Below, in pieces: positions 40,373 through 48,404 of a DNA stretch of 64,000 nucleotides (the first letter of the stretch is position 1; every line of letters begins with the position of its first letter). Source of the DNA: Tenacibaculum skagerrakense. Its GTDB lineage: Bacteria; Bacteroidota; Bacteroidia; Flavobacteriales; Flavobacteriaceae. The DNA is taken from assembly GCF_004345825.1 (NCBI RefSeq), contig NZ_SLXM01000001.1, positions 744,001 through 808,000 of the forward strand. The letters are read 5' to 3'. The notes beneath the pieces are model-generated. The model was not told the origin of the DNA. It saw only the letters and a list, made by a program, of their open reading frames with translations, and searched no databases. Made by a program: the position numbers and the translations under genes.

Positions 40373-42322
40373 ATGAGAATAAGACGATTATCTGATTGGT
40401 TACCAACTACTAATAAGGAAGTTAAGTTAAGAGGTTGGGAAGAACTAGATGTAATTTTGTTTAGTGGAGATGCTTATGTTGATCATCCATCGTTTGGGCC
40501 TGCAGTAATTGGTCGTATATTGGAAAGTTATGGTTTACGAGTTGCTATCGTACCACAACCTAATGTTAACGATAATTTACAAGATTTTACGAAACTTGGA
40601 ACACCTAAGTTGTTCTTTGCGGTTACTGGAGGATGTATGGATCCGATGGTAAGTAATTATACGGCAAGTAAACGAAAAAGAGATAAAGATGCGTACACAC
40701 CTAATGGAGATATTGGGTTTAGACCAGATTATGCTACATCTGTATACTCTAAAATTTTAAAAGAAAAGTTTCCTGATGTTCCTGTATTAATTGGAGGAAT
40801 TGAAGCTTCACTTCGAAGAGTCACGCACTACGATTATTGGTCGGACAAATTATTACCAACAATTTTAGAAACGTCTAAAGCAGATATGTTGGTGTACGGA
40901 ATGGGAGAACAACCACTTCGTGAAATTGTAGAATTGTTACAAAAAGGAGTTCCGTTTTCAAGTTTAAGAACCATAAAACAAACCGCTTTTTTGGTTGAAG
41001 AAGAAGAGAAAACGCCTAAAAACAAGAATTGGGAAGATGTTGAAATAGCATCACATGAAGATTGTTTAGCCGATAAAAAGACGTTCGCATCTAATTTTAA
41101 AGTTATCGAACAAGAGTCTAACAAGTTAATAGCTCGACGTATTTTTCAGAAAGTAGGAGAGAGGCAATTGGTAATTAACCCGCCTTTTCCAACAATGACT
41201 GAAGAGGAAATTGATGCTTCTTTTGATTTACCTTACACACGATTACCACATCCTAAATACAATAAGCGGGGACCAATTCCTGCTTTCGAAATGATTAAAT
41301 TTTCAATAAACATTCATAGAGGTTGTTTTGGAGGATGTAGTTTTTGTACAATTTCTGCACACCAAGGAAAGTTTATTGCAAGTAGAAGTCAGGAATCTGT
41401 ATTGAAAGAGGTAGATCAAGTTGCACAAATGGACGATTTCAAAGGATATTTATCTGATATTGGAGGTCCTTCTGCGAACATGTATAAAATGAAAGGTAAA
41501 ATTCAATCGATATGTGACAAGTGTGTTGCTCCGTCGTGTATTTCACCTGTAATTTGTAGTAATTTAGATACTTCTCATAAGCCTTTAACAGAATTATATA
41601 AAGCTGTTGATGCACATCCTAAAGTAAAAAAATCATTTATTGGAAGTGGAATTCGTCATGATATGTTGGTTCCAGAATTCAATAAAAATGCAGACCCTCA
41701 AGAGCTTGATGCTTACACTGAAGAAGTAATGACAAATCATGTTTCTGGAAGACTAAAAGTAGCACCAGAGCATACTTCAGATCCAGTATTGAAATTAATG
41801 CGTAAGCCATCGTTTACCTATTTCCATAAGTTCAAAGATCGTTTTGATAGAATCAATAAAAAGAAGAAATTAAACTTACAATTAATCCCTTATTTTATTT
41901 CTAGTCACCCTGCTTGTGAACCTGAAGATATGGCAAATTTAGCAGCGGAAACGAAAGATATGGGATTTCAGTTGGAGCAAGTACAAGGATTTACTCCAAC
42001 TCCAATGACAGTAGCTACTGTAATTTATTACAGTGGTTACCATCCGTATACATTAAAACCGGTTAAGACGGCTAAAACAAGAGAAGAGAAATTAGATCAG
42101 CATAAGTTTTTCTTTTGGTATAAGAAAGAAAACAGGAAGTGGATTAAAGATACCTTGAGTAAAGTTGGGAGAAATGATTTAATTCAAAAGTTATTACCTA
42201 ACGATAGTTCTTGGAGAAAGAATAAACCAGGAAAAGCAAAGAATACCTTTGATGATACAGTAACTTCAGTTAAAGAGTCTCGAAGAAAAAACAAAGGTTT
42301 TAAAAAGAAACGTAGAAGATAG
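40373..42322 (+). CDS. ygiQ: YgiQ family radical SAM protein
   Basis: A 649-residue protein with the YgiQ arrangement. The N-terminal domain starts RRLSDWLPTTNKEVKLRGW. The radical SAM domain has the 4Fe-4S motif GCFGGCSFC (Cys318, Cys322, Cys325). Conserved KVAPEHTSDPVLKLMRKPS and QGFTPTPMTVATVIYYSG follow, with a basic C-terminal tail. The reaction is unknown for the whole family. ATG 40373 is chosen; a TTG three codons earlier lies inside the -7 promoter element and can be excluded. Confidence 0.95.
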   Translation: MRIRRLSDWLPTTNKEVKLRGWEELDVILFSGDAYVDHPSFGPAVIGRILESYGLRVAIVPQPNVNDNLQDFTKLGTPKLFFAVTGGCMDPMVSNYTASKRKRDKDAYTPNGDIGFRPDYATSVYSKILKEKFPDVPVLIGGIEASLRRVTHYDYWSDKLLPTILETSKADMLVYGMGEQPLREIVELLQKGVPFSSLRTIKQTAFLVEEEEKTPKNKNWEDVEIASHEDCLADKKTFASNFKVIEQESNKLIARRIFQKVGERQLVINPPFPTMTEEEIDASFDLPYTRLPHPKYNKRGPIPAFEMIKFSINIHRGCFGGCSFCTISAHQGKFIASRSQESVLKEVDQVAQMDDFKGYLSDIGGPSANMYKMKGKIQSICDKCVAPSCISPVICSNLDTSHKPLTELYKAVDAHPKVKKSFIGSGIRHDMLVPEFNKNADPQELDAYTEEVMTNHVSGRLKVAPEHTSDPVLKLMRKPSFTYFHKFKDRFDRINKKKKLNLQLIPYFISSHPACEPEDMANLAAETKDMGFQLEQVQGFTPTPMTVATVIYYSGYHPYTLKPVKTAKTREEKLDQHKFFFWYKKENRKWIKDTLSKVGRNDLIQKLLPNDSSWRKNKPGKAKNTFDDTVTSVKESRRKNKGFKKKRRR

Positions 42323-42342
42323 TATCAGTTTATAAAACAACA

Positions 42343-42369
42343 AAAGGCGTACTTTTTTAGTACGCCTTT
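42343..42369. terminator. Bidirectional terminator between ygiQ and the YceI gene
   Basis: A perfect 11-bp stem, AAAGGCGTACT (42343-42353) and AGTACGCCTTT (42359-42369), lies between two convergent genes. T-rich sequence follows on each strand. Confidence 0.82.
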
Positions 42370-42389
42370 ATATTTATCATTGGTATATA

Positions 42390-42971
42390 TTAGTTCAATT
42401 GTAAATCTGCAACTAAGTCAAATTCATCATAAATAGCTTTGTCTTTTAAGTTGTCAAAGAAACTAGAAGAACCATATTTAATATCAAATTTAGTTCTATC
42501 TACTTTTAAATTGGCTGTAGCTTTACTTCCGTAAATAGAAATTGAAAATTGAACCTTTTTTGTGATTCCTTTTATAGTAAGGTTAGCAGTTACTTCGTAG
42601 GCGTTTTTACCAGTAGTTTTCACTTTAGTAAAATTAAGAGATGAGGTCTCGTATGTTTCTACACCAAAAAAGTCTTTAGACTTTAAATGTCCATCTAGCT
42701 TGTTTTTATACTCACCAGTTAAGTCAGTAGTATTAATAGTTGTCATGTCTATTGTAATTGATCCTCCTGATAATTTATTATCATCAAAAGTTAAATAACC
42801 TGACTTAATACTTACAGTTCCATTGTGAGATCCAGTTACTTTATAAGCTTTCCATTCTACATTACTTTTACTTGTGTCAATTTGTTTAGTTTCTCTTTTT
42901 ATGGTTGTAAAAGAAACAGTAAACAAAGCAATTAATGCAATACCTAATCCTTTTTGTATTAAATTTTTCAT
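42390..42971 (-). CDS. YceI family periplasmic lipid-binding protein
   Basis: A 193-residue exported protein with signal peptide (~1-23). The YceI lipocalin-like barrel covers ~27-192. Recognised blocks are IDTSKSNVEWKAYKVTGSHNG, GSITIDMTTINTTD, GHLKSKDFFGVETY and FDIKYGSSSFFDNL. Family members bind isoprenoid or amide lipids in the periplasm and are often stress-induced. It stands at the end of a minus-strand block that includes two Crp/Fnr regulators. Function beyond the fold is inferred only. Confidence 0.9.
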   Translation of the reverse strand: MKNLIQKGLGIALIALFTVSFTTIKRETKQIDTSKSNVEWKAYKVTGSHNGTVSIKSGYLTFDDNKLSGGSITIDMTTINTTDLTGEYKNKLDGHLKSKDFFGVETYETSSLNFTKVKTTGKNAYEVTANLTIKGITKKVQFSISIYGSKATANLKVDRTKFDIKYGSSSFFDNLKDKAIYDEFDLVADLQLN

Positions 42972-43062
42972 CGTATTTATTGTATTTAAAATTATACGAC
43001 AAAGTTCAAGAAGAAAGATGATTTGAAAAATGATCTATTATATGAAATAATAGTAAACTAGT

Positions 43063-43653
43063 TTAACTTTTGTCTCCTTTGGCAATTTGACTTTTAATTC
43101 TGCTTAGAAATTCTTTGGTAATCCCCAAATAAGAGGCTAACATATATTGAGGTATTCTAGCCTCTATAGCAGGGAAGTTTTCTTTAAAAAATAGATATCT
43201 TTCTTTTGCAGTTTTACTAAAGTTTCTGATAATTCTTTTTTGTGAAGCAACTAATGAACGCTCGGTAATTTTTCTAAAGCAACGTTCAAGTTTAGGTATT
43301 TTGATGTATAGTTCTTCTAAATCCGTATAGTTTAATTGAAGCAGCTCTGTTTTTTCAATACATTGAACATTATAATCAGCAGGAGTTTGTGTAATAAAAC
43401 TTCCCATATCTGAAGCCCACCAATCTTCTATAGCAAACATTAAAATGTGTTCTAAACCATCTGGACTAGCATAAAATAGCTTTACACAACCTTTAACAAT
43501 AAAGTTAATATGTTTACAAACATCTCCTTGTTGTACTAAATATTGATCTTTTAAATATCTTCTATAAGTAATTTTTTCGCGAATCATTTCTTCTTCAGCA
43601 GGCGTAAGAGAAACAATTCGATTAAAATAATCAATTAAAGGAGTAATAGTCAT
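43063..43653 (-). CDS. Crp/Fnr family transcriptional regulator
   Basis: A 196-residue regulator. The cNMP-binding-like beta-roll (~20-120) contains YLKDQYLVQQGDVCKHINFIVKGCVKLFY. The C-terminal DNA-binding part includes ARIPQYMLASYLGITKEFLSRIKSQI. It is clearly paralogous to the 44506-45102 protein in every segment, and the pair flanks a DJ-1/PfpI gene. No cAMP-contact Arg/Ser signature and no Fnr-type cysteine cluster is seen, so the signal is unknown. Confidence 0.88.
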   Translation of the reverse strand: MTITPLIDYFNRIVSLTPAEEEMIREKITYRRYLKDQYLVQQGDVCKHINFIVKGCVKLFYASPDGLEHILMFAIEDWWASDMGSFITQTPADYNVQCIEKTELLQLNYTDLEELYIKIPKLERCFRKITERSLVASQKRIIRNFSKTAKERYLFFKENFPAIEARIPQYMLASYLGITKEFLSRIKSQIAKGDKS

Positions 43654-43680
43654 AGTTTTTAAATAATAACTTGAGGGTTA

Positions 43681-43719
43681 AATATAAAAAGAAACCTTCT
43701 TTTCAAAAAAAAGAAGGTT
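43681..43719 (-). terminator. Terminator of the DJ-1/PfpI gene at 43762
   Basis: A perfect 11-bp stem, AACCTTCTTTT (43693-43703) and AAAAGAAGGTT (43709-43719), is followed on the minus strand by a T-rich tract, 42 bases after the gene's stop. Confidence 0.82.
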
Positions 43720-43761
43720 GTGTAAAAAGATGAAAATTATTTTAAAAGAAATCGGTACTAT

Positions 43762-44439
43762 TTATGATAGTTGATTGTATAATAAGTCAGCAACTAATTC
43801 AGAAGAGGCAGGGTTTTGACCTGTAATTAAATGTCCGTCTTCAATTGCATAAGGATGCCAATCCTCACTTTTACTATAGTTTCCTCCGTTTTCTTGTAGC
43901 ATATTTTCTACTAAAAAAGGAACTACATCAGTTAATTGAACAGCCTCTTCTTCAGTATTACTAAATCCAGTTACATTCTTGTCTTTTACTAATGGTTCTC
44001 CATTAATTTTTGTGTTTTTAAATATAGCTGGAGCATGACAAACGGCACCAACAGGTTTCTTGTTGTTGTAGAAAGACTCAATCAATTCAATAGACTTTTT
44101 ATCTTCAGCTAAATCCCATAAAGGTCCGTGACCACCAGGATAAAAAACAGCATCAAAGTCACTTTCTTTTACTTCAGACAACGTAACTGTGTTTGCTATT
44201 TTATTTTGTAAATCAGTGTCTTTATAATATCTTTCTGTAGCAGGAGTTTGAAAATCTGGTAACTCACTTTTAGGATCTATTGGTGGTTGTCCTCCTTTTG
44301 GAGAAGCGATGGTAATTTCTACATTTTTATCAGCTAAATGGTAGTATGGACTAGCAAATTCTTCTACCCAAAAACCAGTTTTTTCTCCTGTGTTTCCAAG
44401 TTGATCGTGACTAGTAACTACAAATAATACTTTTTTCAT
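43762..44439 (-). CDS. DJ-1/PfpI (Hsp31-like) glutamine-amidotransferase-fold protein
   Basis: A 225-residue cytoplasmic protein of the HchA/Hsp31-like group. KKVLFVVTSHDQLGNTGEKTGFWVEEFASPYY is the standard N-terminus (it begins at residue 2). The nucleophile elbow GAVCHAPAI gives Cys134 followed by His135, and FYPGGHGPLWDL is the preceding block. Members act as glyoxalase III, protein deglycase or chaperone. It lies between two Crp/Fnr regulators on the same strand, suggesting stress-dependent control. Specific activity cannot be told from sequence. Confidence 0.9.
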   Translation of the reverse strand: MKKVLFVVTSHDQLGNTGEKTGFWVEEFASPYYHLADKNVEITIASPKGGQPPIDPKSELPDFQTPATERYYKDTDLQNKIANTVTLSEVKESDFDAVFYPGGHGPLWDLAEDKKSIELIESFYNNKKPVGAVCHAPAIFKNTKINGEPLVKDKNVTGFSNTEEEAVQLTDVVPFLVENMLQENGGNYSKSEDWHPYAIEDGHLITGQNPASSELVADLLYNQLS

Positions 44440-44505
44440 AAGTGTTGATTTTTATTTTACACAAAATTAAAACCTACGTTACTCATAAAAATTGATGTAT
44501 GGTAA

Positions 44506-45102
44506 TTAATTGTCAGAAGCAATTTCTTTTCTAATTCTACTCAAACTTTCTGTAGTAATGCCCAAATATGAAGCGATGTGGTAATTTTTTATATTTTTCT
44601 CTATGACAGGATATTTTTTTAGAAAAGCTACATATCGTTCTTTGGCAGAATTCGTTAAATTGGCCAAGATTCTTTTTTCATTTCTAACCAAGGCTTTCTC
44701 TAATTTTTGTCTAAAAAGCTCTTCAATTTTTGGGCTAAATTTATAAATAGCCTCAAAGTTTTCTTTTGAAATTTTAAAGAGTTCAGCATCTTTAATACAT
44801 TCAACAAAAAGCACCGCTTTTTTGTCACCAAAATAAGCGATATAATCACTTATCCACCAGTGCTTAATGGCAAATTGTAAGGTGTGTTCTTTACCTTGTT
44901 CATCGATATGATAGGTGCGTAAACAACCATCATAAACGTAATATTGATAGTCAATATAATCTCCTTGTCTGAATAGAATTTCATCCTTTGTTACAGCAAT
45001 AGGTTCTATTCTTTGTTGAATAAAATCTTTTTCCTCATTAGATAAATTAATGTCATGAAAAATTTCATCGAAAGGAATGGAGATAGATGGTTTTGTTTTC
45101 AA
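44506..45102 (-). CDS. Crp/Fnr family transcriptional regulator
   Basis: A 198-residue paralogue of the 43063-43653 regulator. The beta-roll region contains TKDEILFRQGDYIDYQYYVYDGCLRTYH. The DNA-binding end has NIKNYHIASYLGITTESLSRIRKEI. It starts 4 bases after the sigZ stop codon on the same strand, so the two are probably one operon, and the DJ-1/PfpI gene follows. The effector is unknown. Confidence 0.88.
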   Translation of the reverse strand: MKTKPSISIPFDEIFHDINLSNEEKDFIQQRIEPIAVTKDEILFRQGDYIDYQYYVYDGCLRTYHIDEQGKEHTLQFAIKHWWISDYIAYFGDKKAVLFVECIKDAELFKISKENFEAIYKFSPKIEELFRQKLEKALVRNEKRILANLTNSAKERYVAFLKKYPVIEKNIKNYHIASYLGITTESLSRIRKEIASDN

Positions 45103-45106
45103 TAGT

Positions 45107-45649
45107 TTATTCGTTACAAATTTTACAATCTTCTTTTTCTTGAATTTCTCCCACTAGTTTTCCTTCATCATTTAATGTTAATCCACAGCAATCCATAAAT
45201 CCTTGAACAATCATTTTACGTGCTCTTTGAATTTGGGATTTTATAGTAGGTAAAGGTAAATCTAATTGTGTTGCTATTTCTTGTTGTTTCATACCTTTTA
45301 TATCAGCTAAAAATAAAGGTGTTCTATATTTTTTAGGAAGATTTGTAATAATACCACGTAAGCAATCTTTTTCGGTATGAATATGCTCTTCAAGTTCAAC
45401 AGGTATTTCAGGAGTTTCAAAAGTGATTGTTTTACCAGTAGATTTAAAATGATCATAAATAGCATTTCTTGTAATTGTGAAAATCCACGATTTCAATTTT
45501 GATACATCTCTTAACGTAGAAAGTTTATTGTGAATTCTTATAAAAGCGTCTTGTAAAATATCGTCAGCAATGATTTCGTCTTTAGTTTTACTTACTATAA
45601 AACGCTTTAAATCTGTGTGGTATGTAGTCCAAATTTCTCGGGTTGTCAT
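45107..45649 (-). CDS. sigZ: ECF RNA polymerase sigma factor, SigZ type
   Basis: A 180-residue sigma factor. Region 2 (~8-80) has ADDILQDAFIRIHNKLSTL and KLKSWIFTITRNAIYDHFK. Region 4 (~105-160) has RGIITNLPKKYRTPLFLADIKGMKQQEIATQLDLPLPTIKSQIQRARK. The C-terminus is cysteine-rich: MDCCGLTL and EDCKICN. The SigZ subgroup typically ends this way, and no anti-sigma gene is adjacent. The cysteines could bind metal or sense redox state. Directly upstream lies an 11-cysteine mini-protein gene, and a Crp/Fnr gene follows 4 bases downstream. Confidence 0.9.
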   Translation of the reverse strand: MTTREIWTTYHTDLKRFIVSKTKDEIIADDILQDAFIRIHNKLSTLRDVSKLKSWIFTITRNAIYDHFKSTGKTITFETPEIPVELEEHIHTEKDCLRGIITNLPKKYRTPLFLADIKGMKQQEIATQLDLPLPTIKSQIQRARKMIVQGFMDCCGLTLNDEGKLVGEIQEKEDCKICNE

Positions 45650-45672
45650 CTTATAAATTTACGAAATAGTTT

Positions 45673-45735
45673 ATGTCATTCCGAAGGAAGAAACCAAAAT
45701 TTTATAGCACTTCTTCCTTTCAGAACAACAAGTTT
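45673..45735. repeat. Probable degenerate interspersed repeat
   Basis: GTCATTCCGAAGGAAGAA starts at 45675, and TTCTTCCTTTC (45711-45721) forms an imperfect inverted repeat with it. Sequences beginning GTCATTCCGAAG are a familiar intergenic repeat type in Flavobacteriia. It lies between sigZ and the cysteine-rich gene. Confidence 0.4.
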
Positions 45736-45743
45736 AAGGTGTA

Positions 45744-45848
45744 TTAACAATTACAGTTTGTACAGGTGCAGTTTTCGCATGTGCAATTTTTACAGTCATC
45801 TGTAGTGCAACTTGTGCAGGTGCAAGTACATTCGTTTTTGTAATTCAT
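45744..45848 (-). CDS. Cysteine-rich mini-protein (34 aa, metallothionein-like)
   Basis: A 34-residue ORF too short for most gene finders. It has 11 cysteines, at 7, 9, 11, 14, 19, 22, 24, 27, 29, 32 and 34, arranged as CxCxC, CxxC and repeated CxxCxC. The spacers are Thr, Asn, Asp, Glu and Lys; there is one Tyr and no long hydrophobic run. This arrangement is that of a small metallothionein that could bind several Zn, Cu or Cd ions. An 8-bp inverted repeat lies immediately upstream of its ATG (45849-45878), and sigZ follows on the same strand. I know no named family for it. Existence is supported by composition and position. Confidence 0.65.
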   Translation of the reverse strand: MNYKNECTCTCTSCTTDDCKNCTCENCTCTNCNC

Positions 45849-45878
45849 GTCTATTATTTTAAAGTTCACTTAATAGAC
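45849..45878 (-). promoter_or_regulatory. Inverted repeat before the cysteine-rich gene
   Basis: GTCTATTA (45849-45856) and TAATAGAC (45871-45878) pair perfectly across 14 bases and end directly at the ATG. It could be an operator or a 5' UTR hairpin controlling translation. Confidence 0.5.
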
Positions 45879-45905
45879 CAAAAAAGGCTAAAAAAGATGC
45901 AAACT

Positions 45906-46244
45906 TTAAAAGAATTTTTCTAATTCTTTTCGTAAGGGTATTGATTTTATAGCCGAGATATTAGCTCCTCCACTGTTTCCTGTAGGAACCCAAAAAGGAG
46001 TAATAATAATGGAAGCAATAATTCTAATAATTTGTCCTGAAATCTCTTTAAGATTTTGTGTTTTTAAACCAACTACTAACATCCAGAAGTGAGATAAAGT
46101 ATGTCTGTATGTGTTTTTTTGACCTAGAATATGTGCGTTTTCAAAATGATAGAAAGCTAATTTAAATTCTTTCTTTTTTAATAGATGTTTTCCTTGTGCA
46201 AGTTGGTTGTAAAATTCTTTTTTGCGATACTGCTTTTTAATCAT
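45906..46244 (-). CDS. DUF3703-like protein
   Basis: A 112-residue protein. KHLLKKKEFKLAFYHFENAHILGQKNTYRHTLSHFWMLVVGL and the C-terminal PFWVPTGNSGGANISA fit DUF3703. One hydrophobic segment (~75-90, RIIASIIITPFW) is present. ATG 46244 (MIKKQYRKK) is preferred to an extended frame from 46280. It lies upstream of the cysteine-rich gene on the same strand. Function unknown; its neighbourhood here is a possible stress or metal cluster. Confidence 0.72.
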   Translation of the reverse strand: MIKKQYRKKEFYNQLAQGKHLLKKKEFKLAFYHFENAHILGQKNTYRHTLSHFWMLVVGLKTQNLKEISGQIIRIIASIIITPFWVPTGNSGGANISAIKSIPLRKELEKFF

Positions 46245-46311
46245 ATTTTCTATCTGTTTTAAAAATAGACTGAAAAACAACTTTAAAGATGCATCTGAAT
46301 TTTCTAGGAAA

Positions 46312-46788
46312 TTATTTTACAGGTTGTAATATGTCTTCAAAGTATTTTTCCCACGAACCATTTTTTAAATTTTCTCCGTATTCATGGAAATAGCCTTCTT
46401 TAGTTAGAGTGAATGTAATTCTACGCTCTTTAGTGAAGTAGACTCTAAAAACGTTGTCTTCAAAGTTTCCTTTGTATTTATCCCTTAGCCCGGCTTTTGA
46501 AAAAGGATGATAATAATAACATTGTTCTTTACTATTGTAAGTTATTATGGTGTGCAGTTCAATCCAAGAAGATTTTACATCTAAAACTAATAAACTACCA
46601 TTCATTTTATAAGTAACATCTTCTGTAACTTCGGTAGTTTTTGTTTCTTTTTCAGAAAAGGAAAACGAAGTTCCTTTCCAGTTACCAATCATGAAAGACA
46701 ACTTATCTAAAGCTTCTTTTTCAGCCTGAGCTTGTGATGAAAAAGAAGCCATAAAGAAGTATAGAAGTAAGCTGTAAATTAGTTTCAT
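46312..46788 (-). CDS. Secreted lipocalin-like protein of unknown function
   Basis: A 158-residue protein with signal peptide (~1-20, ending SQAQA). MIGNWKGTSFSFSEKE at residue ~32 recalls the GxWxG start of small barrel (FABP/nitrobindin-like) proteins. Alternating beta strands follow to a C-terminal GSWEKYFEDIL. No haem ligand can be pointed to. It starts 2 bases after the amidohydrolase stop, so it is the last gene of an operon with M28 peptidase, DoxX and amidohydrolase. Confidence 0.72.
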   Translation of the reverse strand: MKLIYSLLLYFFMASFSSQAQAEKEALDKLSFMIGNWKGTSFSFSEKETKTTEVTEDVTYKMNGSLLVLDVKSSWIELHTIITYNSKEQCYYYHPFSKAGLRDKYKGNFEDNVFRVYFTKERRITFTLTKEGYFHEYGENLKNGSWEKYFEDILQPVK

Positions 46789-46790
46789 GT

Positions 46791-48404
46791 TTAGTGAACT
46801 TTTTCTCCGTTTACATAAGTGGCAGTAACTTTTGAAGTTGGAACTTTATGAATATCAACATTCATTATATCCTGATTTAGGATTATAAAGTCAGCCATTT
46901 TACCAACTTCAATACTTCCTTTTTCGTTTTCTTCAAAGTTTGCATACGCATTCCAAATAGTCATTCCTTTTAGCGTTTCCTCTCTAGTTAGCGCATTTTC
47001 CATTTGATAGCCATTTTCAGGATAATTATTCAAATCTTTTCTAGCTACAGCGGCATAAAATGTTAAAAAAGGACTTACTTTTTCTACAGGATAATCAGTA
47101 CCTAAAGCTACTTTACCATACACATTTAGTAATTTCTTAAAAGCATATCCACCTTTAATACGCTCTTTTCCAACTCTGTCTTCAGCCCAATACATATCAG
47201 AAGTAGCATGAGTTGGTTGAATAGAAGGAATTACGTTTTTAAACAGATCAAAATCAGGTTGGTCAACAATTTGTGCATGTTCAATTCTCCAACGTCTGTC
47301 TGTTTGTCCATTTAAAACATCTTGATAAGTTTTTAACATTAAATAATTAGCTGAATCTCCAATGGCATGTGTGTTCATTTGGTATTCAGAATCAGCAATT
47401 TGCTTAGCGATTTCTTTATAGCGTTCTGGTGAAAAAATTAAGGCGCCGAAGTGATTATCTCGATCACTGTAAGGTTTTTTCATGGCTGCACCTCTTGAGC
47501 CTAAAGCTCCATCACCATATACTTTAAAAGAGCGAACATTTAAACGATCTGTTTTTATGATGCCTTTTTTGATGTAATAATCTAAATTTGGTTGAGTAGC
47601 AGAAACCATTGCGTACACTCTAATTTTTATTTCTCCAGCCTGTTGTAAACTGTCAATTAATTCAATAGTTTCTTTATCTAAACCAGCATCTACAACAGTA
47701 GTTAATCCGTATGAGAAATTAATTTTTTCTGCTTCTTTTAAAGCTTGAATTTGTTCCTTTTTAGATGGAGTAGGAGTTTTGATAAAATCCATAGCATTAT
47801 CAATTAATACACCTGTTAGTTTTCCATTTTCTTTGATAAACTCACCACCTTCTACTGTAGAAGTCTCAGTAATTCCAGCAATATCCATAGCCTTTTGATT
47901 TACTAACATTGCATGACCATCAACACGCGTAATAGCTACAGGAATATTTGGGAAAATACTATCTAGTTTTTCCTTAGTAGGAAATTCTTTTACTTCCCAA
48001 TCATTCTGATCCCAACCACGACCTGTGATGAAAGAGACATTTTTTTCTTTTTGGAAATCAACTAGTTTTTGTAAAACTTCTTCGTAGCTAGAAGTACCAG
48101 TAACATCTACTTTTTGAAGTTGTAATCCAAATCTATAAAAGTGACAATGCCCATCTATAAAACCAGGATATACTGCATCTCCTTTTGCATCTACAATATT
48201 GGTTGCGTTGTATTTTTGTTCAATTTCTTCAGTAGTACCAACAGCTAAAAATTTCCCATCTTTGATGGCAAAACTTTCTACTGAAGCGAAGTCATTATTT
48301 ACGGTGTAAACTTTTGCGTTTTTTACAATAATATCAGCCTCTTGTTTTTGGTTACAAGAGAATAAAGTTACACTTAAAAGTGTCAATGTGATTAGTTTTT
48401 TCAT
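46791..48404 (-). CDS. Amidohydrolase lipoprotein (YtcJ-like)
   Basis: A 537-residue exported metal-dependent hydrolase, lipobox LFSC (Cys17). The amidohydrolase TIM barrel has the metal motif GFIDGHCHFYRFG, then VDAGLDKETI, RSFKVYGDGALGSRGAAM, MNTHAIGDSANYLML, WRIEHAQIVDQPDFD and VALGTDYPVEKVSP, in YtcJ/AepA order. ADFIILNQDIMNVD closes the composite domain. Substrate unknown. Its ATG directly follows the stop of the DoxX gene. Confidence 0.92.
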   Translation of the reverse strand: MKKLITLTLLSVTLFSCNQKQEADIIVKNAKVYTVNNDFASVESFAIKDGKFLAVGTTEEIEQKYNATNIVDAKGDAVYPGFIDGHCHFYRFGLQLQKVDVTGTSSYEEVLQKLVDFQKEKNVSFITGRGWDQNDWEVKEFPTKEKLDSIFPNIPVAITRVDGHAMLVNQKAMDIAGITETSTVEGGEFIKENGKLTGVLIDNAMDFIKTPTPSKKEQIQALKEAEKINFSYGLTTVVDAGLDKETIELIDSLQQAGEIKIRVYAMVSATQPNLDYYIKKGIIKTDRLNVRSFKVYGDGALGSRGAAMKKPYSDRDNHFGALIFSPERYKEIAKQIADSEYQMNTHAIGDSANYLMLKTYQDVLNGQTDRRWRIEHAQIVDQPDFDLFKNVIPSIQPTHATSDMYWAEDRVGKERIKGGYAFKKLLNVYGKVALGTDYPVEKVSPFLTFYAAVARKDLNNYPENGYQMENALTREETLKGMTIWNAYANFEENEKGSIEVGKMADFIILNQDIMNVDIHKVPTSKVTATYVNGEKVH

